Assembly: GCF_015689335.1 (NCBI RefSeq)
Contig: NZ_CP065053.1
Span: 3,348,001-3,412,000 of the forward strand
DNA: 64,000 nt
From: Massilia antarctica
GTDB taxonomy: Bacteria > Pseudomonadota > Gammaproteobacteria > Burkholderiales > Burkholderiaceae_D
Direction of reading: 5' to 3'
The notes under the pieces were generated by a model. That model worked only from the letters and a program-made list of their open reading frames with translations, was not told where the DNA came from and did not search any database. The position numbers were made by a program, and so were the translations under genes. Of this stretch, positions 18,524-28,056 are shown piece by piece. The first letter of the stretch is position 1; every line of letters starts with the position of its first letter.

Positions 18524-18709
18524 CTACAGATCGGCCCTCGGCGCTTCAAGCAGCAGCTCGTGCCAGGTGGCGATGTAGCGCCTCGCTGCCGGTGTCTCAA
18601 GCGCAGCGTCGGCGGCCTTGCTTGAAAGCCGATTCATGCTGTCGACGCTTTTTCCGAGTTGTTCCGAACAGGCGGACAGCAAAAGAACAAGGGCGGAACC
18701 GAAAAGCAA
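18524..18709 (-). CDS. Small putative lipoprotein
   Basis: 61-residue ORF reading MLFGSALVLLLSAC-SEQLGK, a lipobox (LSAC) after a short hydrophobic stretch, then a polar helical tail. It starts with TTG at 18709, or with CTG at 18715 (giving MKLLFGS...), which would look more like a lipoprotein signal. No Shine-Dalgarno is visible. Function unknown; it may be a minor envelope lipoprotein or a chance ORF. Confidence 0.35.
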   Translation of the reverse strand: MLFGSALVLLLSACSEQLGKSVDSMNRLSSKAADAALETPAARRYIATWHELLLEAPRADL

Positions 18710-18885
18710 TTTCAGGGGGCAGGAATGGATGTTGAGGGAAGAATAACATTCTGCGCGTGCCGGACCCGCGCCAGCGCAGGCTGGCGCCTGTGGGGCAGCT
18801 ACGCGGCGCAGGGGCGCCTCCGATCAAGCGGTCGCGGGCATGCCGACGGCAGTGCCCGGCAATCGCGCTCCCCCTGCGCGGCAGG

Positions 18886-19107
18886 CTAGCTGACCGCAGC
18901 CTCGCGCAGGCGGCGTGCGGCCTGGCGACGGTCGTAGCTTTCGATCAGCGCGTTTTGCGAGACTTCATCGCCAATGCCGCGCAGCTTGAGAAAACGCTGG
19001 GCGGCATCGCTGCCGAAGGCGCGCTGCAATGCAATGGCTTCGTGCAATTGCGCTGCGGTTTCGAGGTCCTGGCGACGTTCTTCGTGACGGCGTTCTGCAT
19101 CGTCCAT
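18886..19107 (-). CDS. Small charged helical hypothetical protein
   Basis: 73 residues, highly charged (MDDAERRHEERRQDLETAAQ), no membrane segment. The ATG at 19107 has a strong AGGAG 6 nt upstream (AGGAGAACAACATG), which supports real translation. It might be a small DNA- or protein-binding helical protein; no family recognised. Confidence 0.65.
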   Translation of the reverse strand: MDDAERRHEERRQDLETAAQLHEAIALQRAFGSDAAQRFLKLRGIGDEVSQNALIESYDRRQAARRLREAAVS

Positions 19108-19188
19108 GTTGTTCTCCTGGTTACTGTATTGCATTTATAGCACGCAAAGAAAATGCATGCTCGAAATGCGCGTACCGAACGCGGCTAG

Positions 19189-19899
19189 CTACGCGAATGT
19201 CAGCAGGCCGGCGAAACGCAGGGCGAGCGCGTGCAGGGGGGAGGACACCATGGGCGCCGGGCTGTGGGTGCTGTCGCTGCCGCAGTTGCCGCAGTAGTGG
19301 CGCCGGTGTTGTGTTTGCGCAAAGCTGCCCAGGTCGAGATGCGGATGGCCGCAGCGCGCGCAGTCGACGCAGCCGAGCGCCTGTCCGGTGGCGCGCGCCC
19401 GGGTGTATGCCAGCAGGGCGGGCGGGGTGATGTTGACCTGGATGATGTCGGTACCGGGAAACAGTGCGTGGGCGTCGCTGCTGCACATCGCCACCGCCGC
19501 GCAGCGCCCGGACGGCGTTGCCTGGGCTGCCGCGGGTACGCTGGCAAGTTCCATCGCGCCAGAGGCGGCGCAGGAGATCGTGACCTTGGCACAGGCCGCC
19601 AGGTCGATCACGGGCGGATGCAGGGCGTAGCCCATTTTCCCGGCGTGCCGTGCGCAGCGCTGCGTGCCGCTGTGCGCCAGCGCGGCCAGGTCCGCCTTGA
19701 CGCCCCAGTAGGCCTGGTGCGTGCGGCACCAGTGGCGCGCGGCGCCGTTGCGGTATTTGCCGGCCGCGACCAGCACGCAGGCGACCAGCGCATCGTCGCC
19801 CTGATCGGCGGGAAAGTGCCCCGTCAGCGCGCGGGTCGCCACCGTGATGTGCCCGACCGTGGCCTCATGCGGCCAGCAGATGCCGGCAACGTGCCGCAA
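19189..19899 (-). CDS. Cys-rich putative zinc-binding hypothetical protein
   Basis: About 236 residues if started at TTG 19899, directly after the stop of the upstream gene (TGAGCTTG). The C-terminal part carries paired Cys typical of a zinc ribbon: VDCARCGHPH and YCGNCGSDS. There is a further Cys-rich central part (CAKVTISC). Motifs such as GHITVATRALTGHF and HAGKMGYALHPPV do not match a family I know. Tight spacing suggests translational coupling with the gene at 19902-20312. The N-terminal start is uncertain because the frame runs open into the upstream gene. Confidence 0.55.
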   Translation of the reverse strand: MRHVAGICWPHEATVGHITVATRALTGHFPADQGDDALVACVLVAAGKYRNGAARHWCRTHQAYWGVKADLAALAHSGTQRCARHAGKMGYALHPPVIDLAACAKVTISCAASGAMELASVPAAAQATPSGRCAAVAMCSSDAHALFPGTDIIQVNITPPALLAYTRARATGQALGCVDCARCGHPHLDLGSFAQTQHRRHYCGNCGSDSTHSPAPMVSSPLHALALRFAGLLTFA

Positions 19900-19901
19900 G
19901 C

Positions 19902-20312
19902 TCAGTCGGAATGGGCGATATACAGGTCGCCCTTGCCGTCCGGCAGCCAGGTTTCGGCGATGTCGGAGCTGACGTCGAAAAAGCCCACGCCGTGTTTGGC
20001 GGCGAGCCGGGTGACGGTGGCGTGCGCTTCGTCGATCTGGTCCCACGAAAACGTGATGTAGATCAGCGACTTGCCGATGGTGTAATCGGTGCCGGCACTT
20101 TCCTCATCCTCGCCGGCCAGGTCTTCCAGGGGCACGGCCGGGAAGGTTTGCACGATCTCGGCGTAGAACCTTTGCAGCGCGGGGCTGGCGACGGCCGGAT
20201 CGGCGTAGGAATGGCCCTCGCCCCATTCGGCTTGTTCGTCATACCAGGCCAGGAAAGCCTCGCGCTTCCTGGGCGCTGCTTCCGGTGCGAAAACCATCAG
20301 GTCGTAACTCAT
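19902..20312 (-). CDS. Conserved hypothetical protein (MSYDLMVFAPE family)
   Basis: 136-residue cytosolic protein with acidic composition. The N-terminus MSYDLMVFAPEAAPRKREAF and a strand-rich centre (GKSLIYITFSWDQIDEAHAT) are features of a widespread uncharacterised proteobacterial family. No catalytic motif is evident. ATG at 20312. It is followed without a gap by the Cys-rich gene on the same strand, so the two probably form an operon. Confidence 0.75.
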   Translation of the reverse strand: MSYDLMVFAPEAAPRKREAFLAWYDEQAEWGEGHSYADPAVASPALQRFYAEIVQTFPAVPLEDLAGEDEESAGTDYTIGKSLIYITFSWDQIDEAHATVTRLAAKHGVGFFDVSSDIAETWLPDGKGDLYIAHSD

Positions 20313-20567
20313 GCGTGTGGGCCTCTAAGAAATGGACATGCGCCGGACGGCACGATCAGTATTGTAGTCGACCGGCCGCCGCGCGACGCAGGCGGCGGCT
20401 GATTGACGAGGGCTGGCGCATTGTTTTTCATTACCGTCATGATGCACTCCGCCCGCGCAGCGGAACGAGGCCGCGCTGCGTGGCTGGCGTGCGTATTGGC
20501 GTGTTTTCGGACCGGCCCCGGCTGGTAAGATGCTCGCTTTCCATCTTGCAGGCCAGCGCACGACTTT

Positions 20568-21827
20568 ATGACATTGAAAACAGCCCAGCCTTCGCCTGCC
20601 GGCGCGCCGCGCGCGCGCCGCATTCTGTTCATTCATCAAAATTTTCCCGGCCAGTTCAAGCGCATCGCGTCGCAGCTGGCGCGCGACCCGGCGTACGAGG
20701 TGCTGGCGATCGGCAAGGACGGCTGCCCCGGCTTGCCGGACGTGCGCACCCTGACCTACAAGCTGCACCGCGGCGCGGCCAAGGAAACCCACCACTACGC
20801 CAAGCCCTTCGAGGCCGGCATCCTGCATGGCCAGGCTTGCCTGCGCGTCTTGCTGTCGATGAAAGAGAAGGGCTTCGTGCCGGACGTGATCATCGCCCAT
20901 CCGGGCTGGGGCGACACCATGTTCGTGCGCGAAGCGTTTCCGGATGCGCGGCTGGTGCATTTTTCCGAGTTCTACTATCACACGGACAACGCCGATGTCG
21001 GCTTCGATCCGGAGTTTCCCAGCACCATAGACGACCGCGCGCGGGTGCGCGCGAAGAACGCGCTGCAATTGCTCAACCTGGAAGGATGCGACATCGCCGT
21101 GGCGCCAACCGCATGGCAGAAAAGCCTGCACCCCAAGCCCTACCATGACAAGATCGCGCTGATCCACGAGGGGATTGACACCGCTTACCTGTGCCCGAAT
21201 CCCGACGCCGCGTTCACTCTGCCGAACGGCAAAGTACTGCGTCCGGGCGACCCGGTGGTAACGTATGTGTCGCGCAACCTCGAACCCTACCGCGGCTTTC
21301 ACACCTTCATGCGCGCGCTGCCCAGGATATTGGCCGACAATCCGGAATGCGACATCGTGCTTGCCGGCGGGTCCGACGTCAGCTACGGTGCGCGCCCGGC
21401 CGATGGCCAGAGCTGGCGCGCCAGGATGCTGGCCGAGGTCGCTGTCGATCCGGATCGCGTGCATTTCCTCGACCGCATCGCCTACGCGCGCTACCGCGAC
21501 CTGCTGCAGGTCTCGGCCGCGCATGTGTACCTCACGTATCCGTTTGTGCTGTCGTGGTCGATGCTCGAAGCGATGGCCTGCGGCTGCCTGGTGATCGGAT
21601 CGGACACGGCGCCGGTGACGGAAATCATCCGCGACGGCGAGAATGGCGTGCTGGTCGATTTTTTCGATACGGACGCGATTGCCGGCGCCGTCAGCCGGGC
21701 CTTGCGCGAGCCCGCGCGCTGCGTGCCGCTGCGGGCGCGGGCGGTGGAGTCGATCAAGGCCGGCTACGCGGTCGAAGAGGGCATCGCCGGCTACCGCCGC
21801 CTGATCGATGCCGCGCCCGGGGCGTAG
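20568..21827 (+). CDS. Glycosyltransferase family 4-like protein
   Basis: 419-residue GT-B fold glycosyltransferase. The N-terminal Rossmann domain starts with RRILFIHQNFPGQFKRIASQ. The C-terminal donor-binding domain has YVSRNLEPYRGFHTFMRALP, FLDRIAYARYRDLLQVSA and the EX7E-type segment SMLEAMACGCLVIGSDTAP. Enzymes of this sort add hexoses from nucleotide sugars to lipid or surface glycans. It stands alone with no other sugar gene nearby. ATG at 20568. Confidence 0.88.
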   Translation: MTLKTAQPSPAGAPRARRILFIHQNFPGQFKRIASQLARDPAYEVLAIGKDGCPGLPDVRTLTYKLHRGAAKETHHYAKPFEAGILHGQACLRVLLSMKEKGFVPDVIIAHPGWGDTMFVREAFPDARLVHFSEFYYHTDNADVGFDPEFPSTIDDRARVRAKNALQLLNLEGCDIAVAPTAWQKSLHPKPYHDKIALIHEGIDTAYLCPNPDAAFTLPNGKVLRPGDPVVTYVSRNLEPYRGFHTFMRALPRILADNPECDIVLAGGSDVSYGARPADGQSWRARMLAEVAVDPDRVHFLDRIAYARYRDLLQVSAAHVYLTYPFVLSWSMLEAMACGCLVIGSDTAPVTEIIRDGENGVLVDFFDTDAIAGAVSRALREPARCVPLRARAVESIKAGYAVEEGIAGYRRLIDAAPGA

Positions 21828-22101
21828 GGCGAGCGCGGAAGAACGCGCTATCGAACGCCGGGTGGGCGAGCAATCCGCCATGTTGGAACGGGGGGGGCGC
21901 TGCCCGAATGTGCGGGGGAAGGGCGATGGCGGACTGCGAGCAAGCGCGTCGCGGCATCGCCTCGTATCGAACTGCCAGAGGATCGGGTGTCGGCGGCCGG
22001 TAAGGAGGGGGCCGGGACCGTGCGCGCTGCACGCGCAGCGATGGCGGGATGGATTGAGCGCTAGCCTCGTTGCCCTGCCCACGCACCAACGCGCGCGCAT
22101 T
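21828..22101. other. Spacer between glycosyltransferase and tRNA-His terminator
   Basis: GC-rich sequence without a supported gene. Open frames crossing it on either strand lack codon-usage or motif support. Confidence 0.4.
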
Positions 22102-22124
22102 AAAAAAGCCACCTCGAAGGTGGC
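22102..22124 (-). terminator. Terminator downstream of tRNA-His
   Basis: Minus-strand stem of 7 bp (22118-22124 with 22108-22114), 3-nt loop, then six T; 90 nt past the tRNA 3' end. Confidence 0.8.
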
Positions 22125-22213
22125 CATATCGTTGGGAAATTTAGAGAACCGCTCTCGGAGTCGCGTCATGCAATGCGATGTCACGTAGAAGTCTTTGATT
22201 TCAATGCGAACGA

Positions 22214-22290
22214 TGGGGTGGCTGATGGGGCTCGAACCCACGACAACAGGAATCACAATCCTGGACTCTACCAACTGAGCTACAGCCACC
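22214..22290 (-). tRNA. trnH: tRNA-His(GTG)
   Basis: Minus-strand cloverleaf with anticodon GTG in GATTGTGATTC, T-loop GTTCGAGCC and an encoded 3' CCA. The extra 5' G (22290) facing C73 is the identity element of tRNA-His, so the acceptor stem reads GGTGGCTG/CAGCCACC. Confidence 0.95.
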
Positions 22291-22333
22291 ATCGAATCTG
22301 CATTTTGTTCAGATGCTTCCTGAACAGAAAAAG

Positions 22334-22362
22334 ATTATACAAACATCTGAGCGAACTGGCAA
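22334..22362 (-). promoter_or_regulatory. tRNA-His promoter
   Basis: Minus strand TTGCCA (22362-22357), 17 nt, TATAAT (22339-22334), about 40 nt before the mature tRNA. Confidence 0.7.
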
Positions 22363-22390
22363 ATCAAAATGCGCGTAACGCGAAATATTT

Positions 22391-23341
22391 TCAAATTACC
22401 ACTTCGCGCACGGGCGCATCGATGCCCAGCAAGTTGGCAAACGCGAGCGACAACGCCGTTGCGCTGGCGCTGGTATAGCCCTGGAGGGTCGGTGCGGCGC
22501 CCATGCCAGCGGCGGTGACGGCGACATGGGAACCAGCCGCACTCTCCGCACCAGTGGCACCAGCGGCCGCGCGGCTGAGGTCAGGCACCGCGCCGGCGGC
22601 GTTGCCCTGATTGAGCAAGCCGGCGGCACCCAGCAGGCGCGCCAGTTGCCGCGCCACCGCGTCGCCGGTGTCGATCAGCACGATGTCGCGCGACGTCGCC
22701 GCGGCAATGACCTGGCCAAGCGTGGCCAGCACGAACGGGTAGTGCGTGCAGCCCAGCACCAAGGTATCGGCGCCCTGGTCCAGCAGCGGCACCACGTACC
22801 GCTCCAGCAAGGTCCTGATCTGCGCCGATCCCAGGTCGCCGAGTTCGATCTGGTCGACCAGGCCCGGACACCCCTGCAGCAAGAATTGCGCAGTGCTGGC
22901 GGCGCTGATCTGGTCGCGCAGCAGCAGGAACTTGGCGCCGGCAATCGTGACCTTGGTCGCCAGCACCCCCACCTTGCCATTGCGCGTGGCCGCCGCGGCC
23001 GGCTTGAGGCCCGGCTCCACCCCGACGAGGGGCATGTCGGGATAGTGCGCGCGCAGCACCTTGATGGCCGCCACCGTGGCCGTATTGCACGCCACCACCA
23101 GCGCCTTGGCGCCGTTGGCGACAAGAAAACCGGCGACCGCCAGGGAGCGCTCGGCCACCACGCTTTCCGGCTTGTCGCCATACGGCGCAAAACCGGAATC
23201 GGCGAAGTACAGCAAATGCTCATGCGGCAGCTGCGCGCGGATATGGCGCAGGACCGACAAGCCACCGACGCCGGAATCGAACACGCCGATCGGCGCGGTA
23301 ACCGACGCCGTGGCCACCCTTGGGACGCTCGCGTTTGTCAC
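22391..23341 (-). CDS. murI: Glutamate racemase MurI
   Basis: 316-residue cofactor-independent racemase that makes D-glutamate for peptidoglycan. Both catalytic cysteines are seen, in VVACNTATVAA and VLGCTHYPFV, and the N-terminal GVFDSGVGGLSVLRH holds the substrate-binding Asp/Ser. It is longer than usual (~270) because an Ala/Gly/Ser-rich insert (~residues 245-285) precedes the C-terminal helix LSLAFANLLG. The start is GTG at 23341, 11 nt after the fumarase stop, so it is co-transcribed with fumarase. Confidence 0.93.
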   Translation of the reverse strand: MTNASVPRVATASVTAPIGVFDSGVGGLSVLRHIRAQLPHEHLLYFADSGFAPYGDKPESVVAERSLAVAGFLVANGAKALVVACNTATVAAIKVLRAHYPDMPLVGVEPGLKPAAAATRNGKVGVLATKVTIAGAKFLLLRDQISAASTAQFLLQGCPGLVDQIELGDLGSAQIRTLLERYVVPLLDQGADTLVLGCTHYPFVLATLGQVIAAATSRDIVLIDTGDAVARQLARLLGAAGLLNQGNAAGAVPDLSRAAAGATGAESAAGSHVAVTAAGMGAAPTLQGYTSASATALSLAFANLLGIDAPVREVVI

Positions 23342-23352
23342 TCGTTCGTCAC

Positions 23353-24894
23353 TCAGGCCACGCTGACAGGAATCTTGCCGACGCTCGACAGCGATTCAAT
23401 CCTGGCTGCCCATTCCTTTGGACCGGTGTTGTGCACCGAAGTTCCATTGGAGTCGACCGCCACCGTGACCGGCATGTCGACCACATCGAACTCGTAGATC
23501 GCTTCCATGCCCATGTCGTGGAAACCGAGCACCTTGGCGCTCTTGATCGCCTTCGACACCAGGTAAGCGGCGCCGCCGACCGCCATCAGGTAGGCCGACT
23601 TGTGCTTCTGGATCGATTCGATGGCCGCCGGGCCGCGCTCGGCCTTGCCGATCATGGCGATCAGGCCGGTTTTTTCGAGCATCATGTCGGTGAACTTGTC
23701 CATGCGGGTGGCGGTCGTCGGACCGGCCGGGCCGACCGCTTCGTCGCGCACCGGATCGACCGGGCCCACGTAATAGATCACGCGGTTCTTGAAGTCGACC
23801 GGCAGTTCCTCGCCCTTGGCCAGCATGTCCTGGATGCGCTTGTGCGCGGCGTCGCGGCCGGTCAGCATCTTGCCGTTCAACAGCAGGGTCTGGCCCGGGG
23901 TCCACGAGGCGACTTCTTCCTTCGTGAGCGTGTTGAGGTCGACCCGGCGCGATTTCTCGGTATCCGGGGTCCAGTGCACGTCAGGCCAGCTCGACAGCGC
24001 CGGCGGTTCGATGTAGCTCGCGCCCGAGCCGTCCAGCACGAAGTGCGCGTGGCGGGTGGCGGCGCAGTTTGGAATCATCGCCACCGGCTTGGAGGCCGCA
24101 TGGGTAGGATGCATCATGATCTTGACGTCGAGCACGGTCGTCAGGCCGCCCAAGCCTTGGGCGCCGATGCCCAGCGCATTGATCTTGTCGCACAGCTCGA
24201 TACGCAGTTCCTCGGTCTTGTTCTGCGGGCCGCGCAGTTTCAGCTCGTACATGTCGATGTCATCCATCAGCACTTCCTTGGCCATCAGCATGGCTTTCTC
24301 GGCCGTGCCGCCGATGCCGATCCCGAGCATGCCCGGCGGACACCATCCCGCGCCCATGGTCGGCACGGTCTTCATGACCCAGTCGACCAGCGAGTCGGAT
24401 GGGTTGAGCATGACGAACTTGGACTTGTTCTCGGAGCCGCCGCCCTTGGCCGCGACCTTGACGTCGACGGTATTGCCCTCGACCAGTTCCATGTGGACCA
24501 CGGCCGGCGTGTTGTCCTTGGTATTCTTGCGTTCGAACTGGGGATCGGCCACGATCGAGGCGCGCAGCTTGTTGTCGTCGAAGTTGTAGGCGCGGCGCAC
24601 GCCTTCGTTGACGGCGTCGGTGACGGTGCCGGAGAAACCTTCGAAGCGCACGCCCATGCCGATTTTCAGGAATACATTGACGATGCCGGTATCCTGGCAG
24701 ATCGGGCGCTTGCCCTCGGCGCACATGCGCGAATTGGTCAGGATCTGGGCGATCGCATCCTTGGCGGCATCGCTCTTTTCCGACTCGTAGGCGCGCGCCA
24801 GGTGGGCGATGTAATCGGCCGGGTGGTAGTAGCTGATGTACTGGAGGGCGGCGGCAACCGATTCGATCAGGTCTTCCTGCTTGATGATAGTCAT
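23353..24894 (-). CDS. fumA: Fumarate hydratase class I ([4Fe-4S], FumA type)
   Basis: 513-residue oxygen-sensitive fumarase converting fumarate and malate in the TCA cycle. The three cluster-ligating Cys are visible: C66 (PICQDTG), C185 (GAGWCPPG) and C277 (IPNCAATRH). The N-terminal alpha domain and C-terminal beta domain (ARDRPAGQTLLL-like region at WTPGQTLLLNGKM, VGPAGPTTATRMD) are fused as in FumA/FumB. ATG at 24894. It is in a minus-strand operon with the UPF0114 gene (15 nt upstream) and murI (downstream). Confidence 0.95.
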   Translation of the reverse strand: MTIIKQEDLIESVAAALQYISYYHPADYIAHLARAYESEKSDAAKDAIAQILTNSRMCAEGKRPICQDTGIVNVFLKIGMGVRFEGFSGTVTDAVNEGVRRAYNFDDNKLRASIVADPQFERKNTKDNTPAVVHMELVEGNTVDVKVAAKGGGSENKSKFVMLNPSDSLVDWVMKTVPTMGAGWCPPGMLGIGIGGTAEKAMLMAKEVLMDDIDMYELKLRGPQNKTEELRIELCDKINALGIGAQGLGGLTTVLDVKIMMHPTHAASKPVAMIPNCAATRHAHFVLDGSGASYIEPPALSSWPDVHWTPDTEKSRRVDLNTLTKEEVASWTPGQTLLLNGKMLTGRDAAHKRIQDMLAKGEELPVDFKNRVIYYVGPVDPVRDEAVGPAGPTTATRMDKFTDMMLEKTGLIAMIGKAERGPAAIESIQKHKSAYLMAVGGAAYLVSKAIKSAKVLGFHDMGMEAIYEFDVVDMPVTVAVDSNGTSVHNTGPKEWAARIESLSSVGKIPVSVA

Positions 24895-24909
24895 GAGTTT
24901 CTCGTAGGC

Positions 24910-25524
24910 TTAGTGGGGGTTCTTGGACAGGTTCTGGGTGCCGATCATGATGCGGTCGGTATAGGCGATCGCCAGCGCCGACAGCAGGAACACGATGTGG
25001 ATCACCGTCTGCGCGATCAAGGTCTTGGGGTCGTACGCGTCGGCATTGATGAACGTCTTGAGCAGGTGGATCGATGAAATGCCGATGATCGCCATGGCCA
25101 GCTTGGTCTTGAGCACGGAAGCGTTCACGTGCGAGAGCCACTCTGGCTGGTCGGGATGGCCTTCCAGGTTCATGCGCGAGACGAAGGTTTCGTAGCCGCC
25201 TACGATGACCATGATCAGCAGGTTGGAGATCATCACGACGTCGATCAGGCCGAGCACCACCAGCATGATGGTCGTTTCGTTGAGCTTGGTGGCCGGCTTC
25301 GTGCCCGGCACGGTGACCGCGTCGAGAATGTGTTGCAGCGCCGCTTCGTTGCCGAGCGCGGCGCCGATCAAGTCCTTGAGTTCCACCCAAAAATGGAAGA
25401 CATACACGCACTGCGCCAGGATCAGGCCCAGATACAGCGGCAACTGCAGCCAGCGGCTCATGAAAATGAGCTTATTCAAGGGCGTCAATTTCTGAGGCAC
25501 TTTGGGTGAAATCGGTTCAGACAT
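24910..25524 (-). CDS. UPF0114 (YqhA-type) inner membrane protein
   Basis: 204-residue protein with four hydrophobic segments (LYLGLILAQCVYVFHFWVEL, MLVVLGLIDVVMISNLLIMV, KLAMAIIGISSIHLL, VIHIVFLLSALAIAY). ETFVSRMNLEGHPDQPEWLS is characteristic of the UPF0114 family. Function in the family is not established. ATG at 25524, first gene of the operon with fumarase and murI; divergent from acs. Confidence 0.88.
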   Translation of the reverse strand: MSEPISPKVPQKLTPLNKLIFMSRWLQLPLYLGLILAQCVYVFHFWVELKDLIGAALGNEAALQHILDAVTVPGTKPATKLNETTIMLVVLGLIDVVMISNLLIMVIVGGYETFVSRMNLEGHPDQPEWLSHVNASVLKTKLAMAIIGISSIHLLKTFINADAYDPKTLIAQTVIHIVFLLSALAIAYTDRIMIGTQNLSKNPH

Positions 25525-25816
25525 GAATGCTTGGCTCCTGAGTAAGACAAAAATTTTCGCTGCGTCATTTTACCAGCGCTTGGCCCGGCTGCAGAGGGCG
25601 GCCTCGGTCCGCCGGCGTATTGATCTGCCGCAAACCACAGGCGATTGTCATGCAGTGCTCATTGATCTTGTCGTTAATGCAAGTGACCATACCGCTTGAT
25701 GGCGCTATCCATGTTTTAATGTCCCATCGAACTTCTTCGCAGATGTGTCATGTAAGGGCGCAGTAAGCGAGCGGGACTATGGTTTTAGCAAAACAACACC
25801 ACCAATGGAGATCAGC

Positions 25817-27817
25817 ATGGCAGCAACAGATTCCACCCAGCAGGACAATCAAGGCTTGCAGGAAAGCCGCGTATTTGCGCCGCCGCCGGACTTCGTGGCC
25901 AACGCCGCCATTTCCGGGATGGATGCCTACCATGCGCTGTGCGCGGAAGCGGCCGCTGATTACGAAGGTTTCTGGGCCCGCCTGGCGCGCCAAAATCTCG
26001 AGTGGCACAAGCCGTTTACGTCGACCCTGAACGAGACCGATGCACCGTTCTATAAATGGTTCGATGACGGCGAGCTGAACGTGTCGTACAACTGCCTCGA
26101 CCGCAACCTCAAGAATGGCAACGCCGACAAGACCGCGATCATTTTCGAAGCGGACGACGGCACCGTCACGCGCGCGACCTACCAGGAGTTGTACGAGCGG
26201 GTCTGCAAGTTCGCCAACGGGCTCAAGGCGCGCGGCATCAAGAAGGGCGACCGCGTCATTATTTACATGTCGATGTCGATCGAAGGCGTGGCCGCCATGC
26301 AGGCGTGCGCGCGCATCGGCGCCACCCATTCGGTGGTGTTCGGCGGCTTTTCCGCCAAATCCTTGCAGGAGCGCATCATCGATGCCGGCGCGGTGGCCGT
26401 CATCACGGCCGACGAGCAACTGCGCGGCGGCAAGCACCTGCCGCTGAAAAGCATTGTCGACGAAGCGCTGGCGCTGGGCGGCTGCGAGAGCATCAAGAAT
26501 GTGATCGTCTATAAGCGTACCGGCGGCAAGATTGCCTTCACCGAAGGGCGCGACCTGTGGCTGCACGAACTGGTGGCCGACCAGGGGGCCGAGTGCGAGC
26601 CGGAATGGGTCAATGCGGAGCATCCGCTGTTCATCCTGTACACCTCCGGTTCGACCGGCACCCCCAAGGGCGTGCAGCATGCCAGCGGCGGCTACCTGCT
26701 GTGGGCCGCGCTGACCATGAAGTGGAGCTTCGACATCAAGCCGCAGGACGTGTTCTGGTGCACCGCCGATATCGGCTGGGTCACCGGCCACAGCTACATT
26801 GCCTATGGCCCGCTGGCGGTGGGCGCCACGCAGGTCGTGTTTGAAGGCATCCCGACCTACCCGAACGCCGGGCGCTTCTGGGCCAATATCGCCAAGCACA
26901 AGGTCAGCATCTTTTATACGGCGCCGACGGCGATCCGTTCGCTGATCAAGGCGGCCGATGTCGATCCGAGCGTGCATCCGTCCAAGTACGATTTGAGCAG
27001 CCTGCGCCTGCTCGGTTCGGTGGGCGAGCCGATCAATCCGGAAGCCTGGATGTGGTACTACAAGAACGTGGGTGGCGAACGCTGCCCGGTGGTCGATACT
27101 TTCTGGCAGACCGAAACGGGCGGCCACATGATCACCCCGCTGCCGGGCGCGACACCGATGGTGCCGGGCTCGTGCACATTGCCGCTGCCGGGCATCATGA
27201 CCGCGATCGTCGACGAGGCCGGTGCGGACGTACCGAACGGGCAGGGCGGCATCCTGGTGGTCAAGCGGCCGTGGCCGTCGATGATCCGCACCATCTGGGG
27301 CAATCCGGAACGCTTCAAGAGCAGTTACTTCCCGGATGAGCTGGGCGGCAAGATGTACCTGGCGGGCGATGGCGCGATCCGCAACAAGGATACTGGCTAC
27401 TTCACGATCACGGGGCGCATCGATGACGTGCTCAACGTGTCGGGCCACCGTATGGGCACCATGGAAATCGAATCGGCGCTGGTGGCCAATCCGATGGTGG
27501 CGGAGGCGGCAGTGGTAGGCAAGCCGGACGACACGACCGGCGAATCGATCTGCGCGTTCGTGGTGCTCAAGCAGGCGCGGCCGACCGGGGAAGAGGCGAA
27601 GAAGCTGGCGCTGGAGCTGCGCAACTGGGTGGCCAAGGAAATCGGGCCGATCGCCAAGCCGAAGGAAATCCGCTTCGGCGACAACTTGCCCAAGACCCGT
27701 TCGGGCAAGATCATGCGGCGTTTGCTGAGGGTGCTGGCCAAGGGCGAGACCATCACGCAGGATGTGTCGACCCTGGAAAATCCGGCCATCCTGGAGCAGT
27801 TGAAGGAAGCCTCGTAA
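25817..27817 (+). CDS. acs: Acetyl-CoA synthetase (acetate--CoA ligase)
   Basis: 666-residue AMP-forming enzyme activating acetate to acetyl-CoA. The adenylate P-loop [12 protein letters not shown], the acetate-pocket segment [16 protein letters not shown], the motif [16 protein letters not shown] and the C-terminal acetylation-regulated Lys in [11 protein letters not shown] are present. ATG at 25817 is chosen because GGAG lies 6 nt upstream; the frame is open 24 codons further. Length matches the family. It is monocistronic and followed by tRNA-Ser. Confidence 0.96.
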   Translation: MAATDSTQQDNQGLQESRVFAPPPDFVANAAISGMDAYHALCAEAAADYEGFWARLARQNLEWHKPFTSTLNETDAPFYKWFDDGELNVSYNCLDRNLKNGNADKTAIIFEADDGTVTRATYQELYERVCKFANGLKARGIKKGDRVIIYMSMSIEGVAAMQACARIGATHSVVFGGFSAKSLQERIIDAGAVAVITADEQLRGGKHLPLKSIVDEALALGGCESIKNVIVYKRTGGKIAFTEGRDLWLHELVADQGAECEPEWVNAEHPLFILYTSGSTGTPKGVQHASGGYLLWAALTMKWSFDIKPQDVFWCTADIGWVTGHSYIAYGPLAVGATQVVFEGIPTYPNAGRFWANIAKHKVSIFYTAPTAIRSLIKAADVDPSVHPSKYDLSSLRLLGSVGEPINPEAWMWYYKNVGGERCPVVDTFWQTETGGHMITPLPGATPMVPGSCTLPLPGIMTAIVDEAGADVPNGQGGILVVKRPWPSMIRTIWGNPERFKSSYFPDELGGKMYLAGDGAIRNKDTGYFTITGRIDDVLNVSGHRMGTMEIESALVANPMVAEAAVVGKPDDTTGESICAFVVLKQARPTGEEAKKLALELRNWVAKEIGPIAKPKEIRFGDNLPKTRSGKIMRRLLRVLAKGETITQDVSTLENPAILEQLKEAS

Positions 27818-27834
27818 GGGCGCGCGAAATTTTC

Positions 27835-27863
27835 TTCATACCCCACGGAATTTTTGCTATAAT
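27835..27863 (+). promoter_or_regulatory. tRNA-Ser promoter
   Basis: TTCATA (27835-27840), 17 nt, TATAAT (27858-27863), followed by a GC-rich discriminator; 33 nt before the mature tRNA. Confidence 0.65.
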
Positions 27864-27895
27864 CTGCGGCTTCGCGAAGGCGGAGATGTAATGCA

Positions 27896-27986
27896 GGAGA
27901 GATGGATGAGTGGTTGAAGTCGCACGCCTGGAAAGCGTGTATAGGTTCATAGCCTATCCGGGGTTCGAATCCCCGTCTCTCCGCCA
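27896..27986 (+). tRNA. trnS: tRNA-Ser(GGA)
   Basis: 91-nt class II tRNA: acceptor GGAGAGA/TCTCTCC, anticodon GGA in CTGGAAA, a long variable arm, T-loop GTTCGAATC, encoded CCA. An AT-richer accessory segment begins shortly downstream, as is common at tRNA 3' ends. Confidence 0.95.
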
Positions 27987-28022
27987 AGAATAGGTACCAA
28001 GAAGTCAGGCAAGCTCCAAGAG

Positions 28023-28056
28023 CCCGCGTTTCTCCCAGTGAGAGCGCGGGTTTTTT
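28023..28056 (+). terminator. Terminator after tRNA-Ser
   Basis: CCCGCG/CGCGGG stem (28023-28028 with 28045-28050), extended by an inner TCTC/GAGA, then six T. Confidence 0.85.

Noticed and set aside
20325..22292. 655-codon minus-strand frame across the glycosyltransferase and tRNA-His
   Set aside because: It reads through a tRNA and is antisense to a gene with glycosyltransferase motifs.
23320..25077. 585-codon plus-strand frame opposite fumarase
   Set aside because: Antisense to a gene with all three cluster cysteines; composition is His/Asp/Gly shadow type.
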